From Myxococcales bacterium (lineage in GTDB: Bacteria; Myxococcota_A; SURF-8): a stretch of 34,603 bases of DNA. A program made the position numbers and the translations under genes. The notes under the pieces are model-generated. The model was not told where the DNA came from. It did not search any database and worked only from the letters and a program-made list of their open reading frames with translations. Location of the stretch: NCBI GenBank assembly GCA_003598065.1, contig QZKR01000163.1:1-34603 (forward strand), read 5' to 3'. This document shows, piece by piece, positions 6,606 to 15,209 of this stretch (position 1 is the stretch's first letter; the number at the start of each line of letters is the position of its first letter).

Positions 6606-7595
6606 CTAAAGCCCGCCGGCCGCGCGCCTGAACACGGCGAGATAGTTGGCGTGGCGGCCGGCGGCGGAGAGAGCGTAATCCACGGGCTTCAACAGCGCGT
6701 GCGTCGCCGCCTGCTCGGCGAGGCGAAAGGCGCGCGAGCGCGCCACGCCATCCAGACCCGCGTGTTTCAGCCGCCAGCGGACCAGGGCGGAAACGTCGTC
6801 GCCGATCTGGCCTTCCGTCTTCAGCGTCTCCAGCCGGAAGCCGTGCCGGGCGAAAACCGTCTCCAGACTGCGGGCCGTGAAGTAGCGCACGTGCAGCGGC
6901 GGAATCATCCACCAGATGCGGTGGAAGCGGCGCGCGCGGTAGCCTTCCAGATCGTTGGGGACGACGACCACGAGCCGGCCGTCCTCGGCGAGCAGGCGAT
7001 GCGCGGCGGCCAGCGTCGGACCTAAGTCGGGGATGTGCTCGAACACCTGAACGGTGTATATCAGACCGAAACCGCCCGCCGGCTGGTCCATCTCCTCCAC
7101 GCGGCCTTGACGGATATCGAGTCCTCGCTCGCGTGCGCCGAGCGTGTCGGCGCTGACATCGACGCCGATGACCTCCACGCCGAGCCGGCTCATGCCGTCC
7201 ACCAGATCGCCCGCGCCGCAGCCGATTTCCAGGGCGCGCAGATCCACGGGCGCGAGTCCCGCCGCGTCGAGCAGGGCGCGCGCCTTGGCCGTGTAAAGCC
7301 GGCGACGCAGGGCGGAGGTTCCCCCATAGGGCGCGGGGCCGCCGCCGGTGTGAATGTTGTCGGGAAAGTAGCCGCGATAGTAGCGCTCCGTGGAATAGAC
7401 GGCCTGGCTTTCGGCGAAGTAGTCGGGATGGAGGAAACAGGAGTCGCAGGCCGGGCAGCGCATGATGAGATAGCCCGAATCGCCGGGGTGCGGCGCGTCC
7501 GGCGGCGCGGCGCTAACGTAATTCGCGTCCTTGGGGACGCGCGCGAACGCCGCGCGAGCCTCGGCCCCGCAATCGATGCAGGCGACAAGGGTCAT
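6606..7595 (-). CDS. Class I SAM-dependent methyltransferase with N-terminal zinc-ribbon-like segment
   Basis: A 329-residue protein. The N-terminus carries two Cys pairs (Cys6/Cys9 and Cys47/Cys50) that could bind zinc. The Rossmann core follows, with SAM motif I EIGCGAGD at 123-130 and an acidic post-I strand (VIGVDVS). The later PPLHVRYFT and long C-terminal region match a Methyltransf_23-type family often found with sugar or polyketide methylation. The substrate is unknown. I chose the ATG at 7595 because AAGGTGG stands five bases before it; the frame continues to 7634 with no better site. It converges on rubrerythrin and diverges from the SDR gene, so it is probably monocistronic. Confidence 0.8.
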   Translation of the reverse strand: MTLVACIDCGAEARAAFARVPKDANYVSAAPPDAPHPGDSGYLIMRCPACDSCFLHPDYFAESQAVYSTERYYRGYFPDNIHTGGGPAPYGGTSALRRRLYTAKARALLDAAGLAPVDLRALEIGCGAGDLVDGMSRLGVEVIGVDVSADTLGARERGLDIRQGRVEEMDQPAGGFGLIYTVQVFEHIPDLGPTLAAAHRLLAEDGRLVVVVPNDLEGYRARRFHRIWWMIPPLHVRYFTARSLETVFARHGFRLETLKTEGQIGDDVSALVRWRLKHAGLDGVARSRAFRLAEQAATHALLKPVDYALSAAGRHANYLAVFRRAAGGL

Positions 7596-7767
7596 GGCCC
7601 CACCTTCCATGATCAATAAAGCAACCAAATTCACAATCTATCCGAGTGTTGCATACTTCCCCGAACTGCGCTAGTGTCGGGACACACAAGGGAATCGACC
7701 TCTGCCAAAGGCGGGATGCGGCGCACGGCGGGGAACACGGAAACCTCAAATACGTCAGGAGGAACGG

Positions 7768-8610
7768 ATGGGCATTCTCGACGGCAAAGTGGCCATTGTC
7801 ACCGGCGCGGGCGGCGGCATCGGCCGGGCGGAGGCGCTGGCCCTGGCGGCGGCCGGCGCGAAGGTGGTGGTCAACGACCTCGGCACGGCCACGGACGGCT
7901 CGGGGCGGAACGTCGGCGCGGCCGAAACGGTGGTGCGGGAAATCCGCGCCGCGGGCGGCCAGGCGGCGGCCAACGCCGACAGCGTCGCCACGCGCGAGGG
8001 CGCGAAGGCGATCATGGCCACGGCGATCAACGCCTTCGGCCGCCTGGACATTCTCGTCAACAACGCCGGCATCCTGCGCGACAAGAGCTTCCTCAAGATG
8101 ACCGACGACATGTGGGACATCGTCCACGCCGTCCACCTGAAAGGCACGTTCCTCTGCGCCCAGGAAGCGGCGGGCGTGATGAAGGACCAGGGCCAGGGCG
8201 GGCGGATCGTCAACACGACCTCGCTGTCCGGCATCTACGGCCTCTTCGGCCAGGCCAATTACAGCGCCGCCAAGGCCGGCGTCGTCGGCCTGACGCGCGT
8301 GCTCGGCATGGAGCTGGAGCGTTTCGGCATCACCTGCAACGCCATCGCGCCGATCGCCGTGACGCGCCTCACGGAGTCGCTGCCGATGTTCGCCGACGTC
8401 GATCCGGCGCAGTTCTCGCCCGAGCACGTGGCCACGGTCGTCTTGTTTCTCTGCTCGGAGGCGGCCAGCCACGTCAACGGCAAGATCCTCGCCGTCGAGG
8501 GGACGCGCGTCTACGAATACACGGTCGGCAAGACCGCCGGCATCGAGAAGAAGGACGGGGCCTGGACGCAGGACGAACTGGCGCGCGAATGGTCGAAAGT
8601 CGGCCAGTAG
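7768..8610 (+). CDS. Short-chain dehydrogenase/reductase, hydroxyacyl-CoA dehydrogenase-like
   Basis: A 280-residue NAD(P)-dependent oxidoreductase. Motifs are TGAGGGIG (12-19) for the dinucleotide, NNAG, the catalytic Ser in NTTSLSG, and YSAAK with catalytic Tyr and Lys. VVVNDLG after strand 2, with an Asp, points to NAD, and the long insert that follows resembles the dehydrogenase unit of peroxisomal multifunctional enzyme type 2, suggesting a 3-hydroxyacyl-CoA substrate. GGAGGAACGG gives a strong ribosome site. It precedes nadK by 87 bases, with a separate promoter between. With the crotonase-fold gene at 17642 it may belong to acyl-CoA metabolism; this is inference. Confidence 0.85.
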   Translation: MGILDGKVAIVTGAGGGIGRAEALALAAAGAKVVVNDLGTATDGSGRNVGAAETVVREIRAAGGQAAANADSVATREGAKAIMATAINAFGRLDILVNNAGILRDKSFLKMTDDMWDIVHAVHLKGTFLCAQEAAGVMKDQGQGGRIVNTTSLSGIYGLFGQANYSAAKAGVVGLTRVLGMELERFGITCNAIAPIAVTRLTESLPMFADVDPAQFSPEHVATVVLFLCSEAASHVNGKILAVEGTRVYEYTVGKTAGIEKKDGAWTQDELAREWSKVGQ

Positions 8611-8621
8611 CGGCGTCGCTA

Positions 8622-8651
8622 TTGCCCGGCCGGGCCGTGTTGTGATATATC
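8622..8651 (+). promoter_or_regulatory. Putative promoter of nadK-recN
   Basis: TTGCCC (8622-8627), 18 bp, TATATC (8646-8651), about 47 bases before the nadK start. Confidence 0.4.
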
Positions 8652-8697
8652 GACGGCGCGCCATCCGAATGGACTCGGCTTCGAAGGGCATCCGTCT

Positions 8698-9552
8698 ATG
8701 AACGTCGTCGCCATCCTCTGCAAACGCGGTACGGCCGGTACGCCGGACATCCTCAACGGCCTGATCCGCTATCTCGACGGAAAAATCAAAACGCTCCGCA
8801 TCGCCGAAGGCGTCTGCTGCGGCGAGGGCCAGGCCGAGGTCGTCCCCGAGGAGAAGCTCGGCGACGGCGCGGACCTGCTGATCGTGCTGGGCGGCGACGG
8901 CACGCTGCTGCACGCCGTGAAGCTGCTGCGCGGGCGGGACGCGCCCATCCTCGGCGTGAATCTCGGCCGGCTCGGCTTCCTCACGGAAATCCAGCTTTCC
9001 GAACTTTACCCGACCTTGGACAAGATCCTGGCCGGCGAATGCCCCACGCAGATCCGGCGCATGCTGCATGCGACGCTGACCCGCGAGGGCAAGGAGATTC
9101 TGAGCCAGGACGTGCTCAACGACGTCGTGATCAACAACGGCGCGCTGGCGCGCATCCTGCGGCTGCACGTCGGCACGGCCCAGGGCTTCATGACTTCCTA
9201 TCGCGGCGACGGGCTGATCATCTCCACGCCCACCGGCTCCACCGCCTACAACATGGCCGCCGGCGGACCCGTGCTCTACCCCACCCTCGCCACGTTCGCG
9301 CTCACGCCGATCTGCCCGCACACCTTCGCCAACCGTCCAGTGGTGCTGCCGGACGACGAAGAGGTGATCGTCGAACTGACCGAGGCCACGAGCGACGTCC
9401 ATCTCTCGCTCGACGGCCAGGCCGGCGCGGTGATGCGCCAGGGGGACATAGTCCGCGTGCGGCGCGCGACAACGACGGCCCGGCTCGTGCGCTCGCCGAC
9501 GCGCGGCTATTTCGACATTCTCCGCGAAAAACTCGGTTGGGGGCAGGACTAG
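8698..9552 (+). CDS. nadK: NAD kinase
   Basis: A 284-residue cytosolic enzyme that phosphorylates NAD to NADP with ATP or polyphosphate, supplying the cell's NADP. The GGDGT signature is at 65-69, followed by the conserved NLGRLGFL, the TPTGSTAYNMAAGGP loop and a C-terminal beta-sandwich with LDGQ. Length is normal for the family. It lies three bases before recN, an arrangement seen in many bacteria, so the two are almost certainly cotranscribed. Confidence 0.96.
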   Translation: MNVVAILCKRGTAGTPDILNGLIRYLDGKIKTLRIAEGVCCGEGQAEVVPEEKLGDGADLLIVLGGDGTLLHAVKLLRGRDAPILGVNLGRLGFLTEIQLSELYPTLDKILAGECPTQIRRMLHATLTREGKEILSQDVLNDVVINNGALARILRLHVGTAQGFMTSYRGDGLIISTPTGSTAYNMAAGGPVLYPTLATFALTPICPHTFANRPVVLPDDEEVIVELTEATSDVHLSLDGQAGAVMRQGDIVRVRRATTTARLVRSPTRGYFDILREKLGWGQD

Positions 9553-9555
9553 CGC

Positions 9556-11256
9556 ATGCTGCGCCAGCTCGCGATTCGCAACTTCGCGATCATCGAAAGC
9601 CTGGATCTGGATTTTTCCCCCGGGCTGACGGTGCTTACCGGCGAGACGGGCGCGGGCAAGTCGATCCTTGTCGGCGCGCTGGCGCTCGTGCTCGGCGGCC
9701 GGGCCTCGGCCGATCTCCTGCGCACCGGCAGCGAGGAGGCGGAAGTCGCCGCCCGTTTCGACTGGCCCGACGACGCCGACCTGCGCACGCGGCTCGACGA
9801 ACTCGGCGTCCCGGCCGGCGACGAGTTGATGCTGCGCCGGCAGGTGCAGCGCGAGGGCAAAAGCCGCGCCTGGGTCAACGACCGGCCGATCACCGTCGGC
9901 GTGCTGGCGCAACTGGCCGGGCGGCTCGTCGATATCTCCAGCCAGCACCAGCACCAGAGCCTTTTGAACGTCGAAAACCATCGGCTGCTGCTCGACCGCG
10001 CCGGCGGGCTGGAGGCGCAAGTCGCCGACGTCGGCCTGCGCTATGCGGCGCTCATGGAACTCGTGCGGAAGCGTCGTCGGCTGGCCGAAGCGCAGGGCCA
10101 GCGGGCCGAGCGCGAAGCGTTTCTGCGCTTCCAGATCGACGAGATCGAGAAGGCGGGCGTCCAGCCCGGCGAGGAAAAGGCGTTGCAGGAACAGCGGCAG
10201 ACGCTTCGCCACGCCGAGCAGATCAAGGCCGCGCTCGACGAAGCCCTGACCGTGCTCGACGGCCAACCCTCCGCCGGCGCGCTCGCCATCAAGGCCGAAC
10301 GCGCCTTGAACCAGGCGGCGCAGCATCTGCCGTCCGTGGGCGATCTCGCCCGCCGGCTCGAATCGGCGCGCATCGAAATCGAGGACGTCGCCGAATCCGT
10401 CCGCTCGCTCGGCGATAAGCTGGACGCCGATCCCGGCCGGCTGGAGGAGATCGAGGACCGGCTGGCGCTTCTGTCGCGGCTTTTGAAAAAGCACGGACCG
10501 ACCACGGAGGAACTTCTGGCCAAGACCGAGCGGATGCGCGGCGAACTGGCCGAGATGGAGGACGTGGAAGGCGCGCTCGCCGACCTCGACAAAAAACTGA
10601 AAGCGGCGGAATCGTCGGCGCTGGCGGCGGCCGAAGACCTTTCGGGCCGGCGGCGCGACGCCGCGCTGGCGCTGGGCAAGAAGGTCGAGGCGGAACTGGC
10701 CTCGCTCGGCATGCGGAAGACGGCCTTCCAGGTTTCGGTGCGGCCGCGCTCGGGAAGCGAGGAGACGGTTTCCGCCGGCGGGCGGGCGCTCGGCCCGCAG
10801 GGGCTGGACGAGGTGGAGTTTCTCATCGCCCCCAACGTCGGCGAGACGCCGCGCCCGCTGGCGCGCATCGCCTCCGGCGGCGAACTGTCGCGCGTCATGC
10901 TGGCGATCAAGGGCGTGCTTCTGGCTTCCGATCCGGTGGACGTCTCGATTTTCGACGAGGTGGACGCCGGCATCGGCGGCGCGGTGGCGCAGATGGTGGG
11001 CAAGAAGATTCACGGCCTGGCCAGGGCGCGGCAGGTGATCTGCATCACCCATCTGCCGCAGATCGCCGCCTATGCCGACCAGCATTCAAGGGTGGAGAAG
11101 GAAGCGCGGAAGGGGCGGACCTATACCCGCGTGGCGACGCTCGACGAGCGGGAGGAGCGCGTCCGCGAGGTGGCGCGATTGATGGCCGGCGAAGCGGCGG
11201 GCGAAGCCTCATTGGAAGCGGCGCGCGAACTGCTGGCCCACTCCCGGGGCGGCTAG
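9556..11256 (+). CDS. recN: DNA repair ATPase RecN
   Basis: A 566-residue SMC-like protein that helps hold broken DNA ends during RecA-dependent double-strand-break repair. Walker A GETGAGKS is at 29-36; a coiled coil rich in Glu/Arg/Ala occupies about 150-370; the ABC signature SGGELSR and Walker B with FDEVDAGIGG form the second half of the ATPase. Length is typical (about 550). It starts three bases after the nadK stop. No LexA-type box is obvious ahead of the operon. The end of the gene is followed by 117 bases before the PP2C gene. Confidence 0.96.
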   Translation: MLRQLAIRNFAIIESLDLDFSPGLTVLTGETGAGKSILVGALALVLGGRASADLLRTGSEEAEVAARFDWPDDADLRTRLDELGVPAGDELMLRRQVQREGKSRAWVNDRPITVGVLAQLAGRLVDISSQHQHQSLLNVENHRLLLDRAGGLEAQVADVGLRYAALMELVRKRRRLAEAQGQRAEREAFLRFQIDEIEKAGVQPGEEKALQEQRQTLRHAEQIKAALDEALTVLDGQPSAGALAIKAERALNQAAQHLPSVGDLARRLESARIEIEDVAESVRSLGDKLDADPGRLEEIEDRLALLSRLLKKHGPTTEELLAKTERMRGELAEMEDVEGALADLDKKLKAAESSALAAAEDLSGRRRDAALALGKKVEAELASLGMRKTAFQVSVRPRSGSEETVSAGGRALGPQGLDEVEFLIAPNVGETPRPLARIASGGELSRVMLAIKGVLLASDPVDVSIFDEVDAGIGGAVAQMVGKKIHGLARARQVICITHLPQIAAYADQHSRVEKEARKGRTYTRVATLDEREERVREVARLMAGEAAGEASLEAARELLAHSRGG

Positions 11257-11373
11257 GCCGCCGCGCGTGTTTGAAAATTGTTGCCGCCGATCGGAAAAAT
11301 CTGATAGGGTTGACCATCTTGCGCCGGAAATGAGGCATCGTCGCCCGGCGCCATCGATGGGAGGGTAAGGCCC

Positions 11374-12198
11374 GTGGGCCTTGGCCGTACAAAAACACGC
11401 CGAACCAAACGCGGTCCGATTGCAGGCATGAAACGGCAAAGCTGGTCGATCACGGATATCGGCACGAAGCGCGACCACAACGAAGACAGCCATTTCCGGG
11501 ATGACGAGTTGGGTCTCTACGTCGTCGCCGACGGCATGGGCGGCCATCGCGCCGGAGACGTGGCCAGCCGGACGGCGGTCGAGATCGTCGCCGGCGAGGT
11601 GCGGACTCGCGCCGCCGCGCTACCGCCGCCCGTCAAATCCGGCAAGACGCAGATCCTGCTCGCCGAGGACCCCGTGCCCGCCATGCTGTCCGACGCCGTG
11701 CGCGCGGCCTCCGAGGCGATCATCGCCAAGATCGACGCCGATCGCTCGCTGATGGGCATGGGCACCACCGCCACGCTGCTCTTCTTCCACGACGTGCATG
11801 CCTACTTCGCCCATGTCGGCGACAGCCGCCTGTACAGGCTGCGCAGAGGCAAGCTCGCGCAGCTTTCCACCGATCATTCGCTGGTGCAGGAGCAGCTTGA
11901 CGCCGGCCTGATCACCAAGGCCGAGGCGGAAAGCAGCGTCTATAAAAACATCATCACCCGCTCCGTGGGTTTCGAGCGCAATACGCTGGTGGACGTCGAG
12001 TCGATCGACTGGCAGCCCGGCGACATGTTCCTGCTCTGCTCCGACGGTCTCCCCAATCTGGTGAAGGACAAGGAGATCGAGGAGATCATGGAAAAGAAAG
12101 ATCCGGAAACGGCGCTCGCCTTTTTCGTCAAGCTCGCCAATTCGCGCGGCGGCGACGACAACCTCACCGCCGTCCTCGTCCGCGCCGAGGCCGAATAG
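11374..12198 (+). CDS. PP2C-family serine/threonine protein phosphatase
   Basis: A 274-residue metal-dependent phosphatase of the Stp/PrpC type. Motifs in order are RDHNEDS (33-39), ADGMGGHRAGD (52-62) with the metal-binding Asp53-Gly54, GMGTTATLL, HVGDSRLYRL, CSDGLPNLV and the C-terminal GGDDNLTAVLV. Such enzymes reverse Ser/Thr kinase signalling, but no kinase is encoded in this window. The GTG at 11374 is favoured because GGGAGGG lies eight bases upstream; an ATG at 11428 has no ribosome site and would remove only 18 basic residues. It probably forms its own unit after recN. Confidence 0.9.
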   Translation: MGLGRTKTRRTKRGPIAGMKRQSWSITDIGTKRDHNEDSHFRDDELGLYVVADGMGGHRAGDVASRTAVEIVAGEVRTRAAALPPPVKSGKTQILLAEDPVPAMLSDAVRAASEAIIAKIDADRSLMGMGTTATLLFFHDVHAYFAHVGDSRLYRLRRGKLAQLSTDHSLVQEQLDAGLITKAEAESSVYKNIITRSVGFERNTLVDVESIDWQPGDMFLLCSDGLPNLVKDKEIEEIMEKKDPETALAFFVKLANSRGGDDNLTAVLVRAEAE

Positions 12199-12294
12199 CG
12201 GCCGCCGGTCCAGAAATTCACGCCAATCGGTCGGGAATTTTACGTTCGCGCAATAGGCGGCTTTACCGCGATAACTTCTTTCTAAATAAAATTA

Positions 12295-12324
12295 TTGACT
12301 TTTTAAAACATATCATTAGATTAT
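12295..12324 (+). promoter_or_regulatory. Putative promoter of the cysteine-rich lipoprotein gene
   Basis: TTGACT (12295-12300), 18 bp, GATTAT (12319-12324), set in a conspicuously AT-rich stretch (12270-12335), unlike other intergenic sequence here. Confidence 0.45.
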
Positions 12325-12368
12325 CAATAGTCGTTTCCAACACAGGCCCAATAGACGGAGAAAGTGCG

Positions 12369-13904
12369 ATGCCGACGAAAATCACAATTTCAATATCCTG
12401 TTTAATCTTTGCGACGTTGTGCCAATCCTGCGAAACAGCCTCAAACGAGGATCCCATTTGCACCCAAACCTGCGACCGCGCGCAAGCCTGCGCGGAGGAA
12501 ACGGACGCCGCGTTCAGCGGTCTGGAGTGCGAACGACTCTGCGCGGAGAACTGGGAGAAGATAGAGTCCGTCGGCTGCCTGGAAATCTGCCAAACCGAAA
12601 TCGATTGTATCTATGGAAAGCTGGAGGAAGGCATTTGCACGGCCAAGGCGATGGACGGGGCCGCGAAACTTTGCGAACCGGAATCGGACGGGTGCATCGA
12701 ATGCATCGAGGAAGAAGACCTCGATCTGTCGCTATCCGACATCACCTTCAGTTCGGCCTATACCAGCGGCTGTACTGATTATTGCGAAAAGGCGCATGAA
12801 TGCGACGAGAGCGGCGTGCTCACGGCCGAGTGGGCCGATGCCTGCAAGACGGCTTGCGAGGCGGCTCGGGATGAAGGAGTCAGCATCGTAACCGACGAAC
12901 AGCTTGCTTGCGTCGAGATGAGGACCTGCGAAGATTTCAACCGGTGCCTGATGGGGGACATGGAAGATGGCGACCAACCGGATGGCGACACGCCAGAGTG
13001 CTATGACGACGGCTGCCCTGGTATCCGGCTTTGCGACGACGAGATTGGCGGCTGCTCCAATGATTGGGCGGTGATCTGCATAGACGGCCACTACAACGAG
13101 GATTGTCCCGGCGTGTTGGAATTTTCCACGGCAGCCTACGGCGAGTGCGCCGAGGCGCCCTGTGCGGACGACGAAGACTGCGCCGATTTAGGCGTATGCG
13201 ACGATCCGAGTCACGGCAGCCGGAAGGTGTTCGTCTGTAACAGGAGCAACCTGTGCGAGCGTTTCAACGGCGAGGATCCCGACTATTGTGGAGGGGTGTG
13301 CGACGCGACAATCGAGGCGTCGTTCTGCACAGCCGACAACGTGTGCGTCTGCGAAGGCGGCCAATGGAGTCTTTACCACTGCGATGATATCTGCTCCTCG
13401 CAAGGCGAATTCACAGACGGCTGCGGCTATAACCCGAACTACGGCTTCGATTATTGCCTTTGCGGCGATGCGCTTACAGACGGCCTGGTCGGCGACGCCT
13501 GCGCGGCCAATGAGGACTGCCTTACCGAATTTTGCCTGACCACCGCGGTTATCTCCACCCTTACTGGCGAAGAGATCGAGATTGTCAATGGCTACTGCTG
13601 TTCGCTTAGCCCAGATATTTGCACGCCGGACGTCAACGGCCACAACGTCAGCGCCGCCTTCTTGGGCGACGACTATGCCGATTTCAACATCTGCCTGGCC
13701 CCCTGCTATACCGACGCCGACTGCCGCCCGACAGACGATGTTTTCTGCCTGGACCCGACGGTACTGGTTGAAGGCGGCTATCTGACCGAGGAGGAGGCTT
13801 TCAACTATTTCGGCAATGGCAACGTCTGCATGCCACAAGGAATGCTCGACGCCATGTTGGAACAACTCAATTCCAACCAGCGTTTCGAGGCGCTCGGCAA
13901 ATAA
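12369..13904 (+). CDS. Cysteine-rich putative lipoprotein with a duplicated eight-cysteine domain
   Basis: A 511-residue exported acidic protein with 56 cysteines (11%). Residues 1-20 are a signal segment; Cys21 (preceded by Gln-Ser) is a plausible but imperfect lipobox cysteine. Two copies of one domain follow: Cys 31, 35, 41, 54, 58, 70, 74, 80 and Cys 135, 139, 145, 159, 163, 181, 187, 193, both with C-x3-C-x5-C-x12/13-C-x3-C spacing. An acidic linker with DGDQPDGD (about 199-208) leads to a long part with short disulphide-type units such as CADDEDC and CYTDADC. GGAG stands eight bases before the ATG. The many cysteines imply extracytoplasmic disulphides. Function unknown; similar proteins occur on Myxococcota-like surfaces. 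Base composition just upstream is distinctly AT-rich. Confidence 0.75.
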   Translation: MPTKITISISCLIFATLCQSCETASNEDPICTQTCDRAQACAEETDAAFSGLECERLCAENWEKIESVGCLEICQTEIDCIYGKLEEGICTAKAMDGAAKLCEPESDGCIECIEEEDLDLSLSDITFSSAYTSGCTDYCEKAHECDESGVLTAEWADACKTACEAARDEGVSIVTDEQLACVEMRTCEDFNRCLMGDMEDGDQPDGDTPECYDDGCPGIRLCDDEIGGCSNDWAVICIDGHYNEDCPGVLEFSTAAYGECAEAPCADDEDCADLGVCDDPSHGSRKVFVCNRSNLCERFNGEDPDYCGGVCDATIEASFCTADNVCVCEGGQWSLYHCDDICSSQGEFTDGCGYNPNYGFDYCLCGDALTDGLVGDACAANEDCLTEFCLTTAVISTLTGEEIEIVNGYCCSLSPDICTPDVNGHNVSAAFLGDDYADFNICLAPCYTDADCRPTDDVFCLDPTVLVEGGYLTEEEAFNYFGNGNVCMPQGMLDAMLEQLNSNQRFEALGK

Positions 13905-13973
13905 ACTCACAGCTCTTTTGGAAAGCGATAGCGTAGAAAGACATCGGGAAATCGCCGCCGTCTCGCCGGGCCG

Positions 13974-14564
13974 TCAGGAGTTCTTTTCCCGCAGATCTTT
14001 CATGACGAGCCTGGCGATGGTCTTGAGGGTCTCCAGGACGCCCGTTCCCTGCGTGGCCACCGCCTCGAATTCCGGAGCGCCGAGGAAATTCATCAGCCGG
14101 GACAGCTCTCTCATCTCGACGGCCGAGGGCAGATCGCGCTTGTTGTACTGCATGACCAGCGGAACGTCGTCCAGCGACAAGCCGTTCTCCTCCATGTTGA
14201 TCTTCATGTTGTCGAGGCTTTCGAGATTGGCGTCCATCCGCTCGATCTGCGAATCGGCCACGAACACCACGCCGTCGGCGTTCTTCAGAATCAGCTTGCG
14301 CGAGGCGTCGTAAAAGACCTGACCGGGCACGGTGTAGAGCTGAAAGCGCGTCTTGAAGCCGCGGATCTCGCCGAGCTGCAAGGGAAGGAAATCGAAAAAC
14401 AGCGTCCGCTCCGTCTCCGTGGCCAGCGAGATCAGCTTGCCGCGCGTTTCGGGGTCGGACTTCTGGCAGATGTATTGCAGGTTGGTGGTCTTGCCGCCCA
14501 AGCCCGGTCCGTAGTAGACGATCTTGATGCTGATCTCGCGGGTGGAGATGTTGACAAACGCCAT
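13974..14564 (-). CDS. mglA: MglA-type polarity GTPase
   Basis: A 196-residue Ras-like GTPase, very close in length to Myxococcus MglA (195). P-loop GPGLGGKTT is at 19-27; the switch region has the MglA-specific TVPGQ, followed by FYDASRKLILKNADGVVFVADSQ-type sequence; NKRD is the guanine-specificity motif. MglA-GTP marks the leading cell pole and drives gliding and type IV pili motility. It lies 14 bases after mglB, its GTPase-activating partner, as in Myxococcota. No frizzy or gliding genes are present here. Confidence 0.93.
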   Translation of the reverse strand: MAFVNISTREISIKIVYYGPGLGGKTTNLQYICQKSDPETRGKLISLATETERTLFFDFLPLQLGEIRGFKTRFQLYTVPGQVFYDASRKLILKNADGVVFVADSQIERMDANLESLDNMKINMEENGLSLDDVPLVMQYNKRDLPSAVEMRELSRLMNFLGAPEFEAVATQGTGVLETLKTIARLVMKDLREKNS

Positions 14565-14578
14565 CCCCGGCCTCCGGG

Positions 14579-15058
14579 CTAATCTTTGAAAAGGTTTTCG
14601 ATGTCCTCGTCCGTAATTTCCGCAAACAGCGGATTGGCGTCCTTCCCGCCGCGTTCGGCGATTTCGGAGAATACGCTTTCCAACTGCTGTCCGGCCTGCT
14701 TCACTCGCAACCGCACCAGCCCCAGCGCGCTCTTGTTGTCGAACACGACCACGAGGATGTAACGCTGGGCGATGATCGACAGATGAAGATGGTCCTTCTC
14801 GCCCTCGTGAAAGAGAATCGAGAATTCCTGCTCGCCTAGGAGCTTGGCCAGCCCGCCGGTGGCGGCGATGTTGCCGGCCGCAAGGGTGGCGAGCGAGGTC
14901 GTGTCCATCGCGCCGGCGTTGCCGGCGGAGGCGATGAGCTGTCCGTTCTTATCCACCAGGAAAACCACTTTGGCGCTGGATTCCCTGGCCAGTTCTTCGC
15001 AGGCCGCTATAATGCGGGTGTAATCTTCTTCCTGAAGCACCGTCTGGATGTTGCGCAT
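14579..15058 (-). CDS. mglB: MglB-type Roadblock/LC7 protein, GAP for MglA
   Basis: A 159-residue Roadblock/LC7 protein, the same length as Myxococcus MglB, which stimulates GTP hydrolysis by MglA and marks the lagging pole. The single domain runs about 10-130 with hydrophobic strands around VVFLVDKNGQLIAS and HLSIIAQRYILVVVFD; the C-terminal ITDEDIENLF is typical of MglB. The ATG at 15058 is chosen because it gives the family length; a TTG at 15079 is an in-frame alternative. It heads a two-gene operon with mglA. Confidence 0.9.
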   Translation of the reverse strand: MRNIQTVLQEEDYTRIIAACEELARESSAKVVFLVDKNGQLIASAGNAGAMDTTSLATLAAGNIAATGGLAKLLGEQEFSILFHEGEKDHLHLSIIAQRYILVVVFDNKSALGLVRLRVKQAGQQLESVFSEIAERGGKDANPLFAEITDEDIENLFKD

Positions 15059-15127
15059 CGCTCGAAGACCCCGGATCAACGTTCCGGCCAGGCTGGCGCC
15101 CGGCCGAAAACCCCTTTTGAATTTCGC

Positions 15128-15165
15128 ATCTTAGCAAACTTTCGAGCGCTCCGCAAGCAGCGCTC
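15128..15165 (-). promoter_or_regulatory. Putative mglBA promoter overlapped by an inverted repeat
   Basis: On the minus strand TTGCGG (15151-15156), 17 bp, TAAGAT (15128-15133). A perfect inverted repeat GAGCGCT (15144-15150) / AGCGCTC (15159-15165) brackets the -35. It may be an operator or the last hairpin of the upstream GH31 transcript. Confidence 0.4.
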
Positions 15166-15209
15166 AAGAATCGCGCCGAACGCGAAGCCCCCTATGATCG
15201 GGACCCGCT

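Noticed and set aside
7513..11085. A 1190-residue minus-strand open frame
   Set aside because: It is antisense to the SDR, nadK and recN genes, which carry clear motifs; a GC-skewed shadow.
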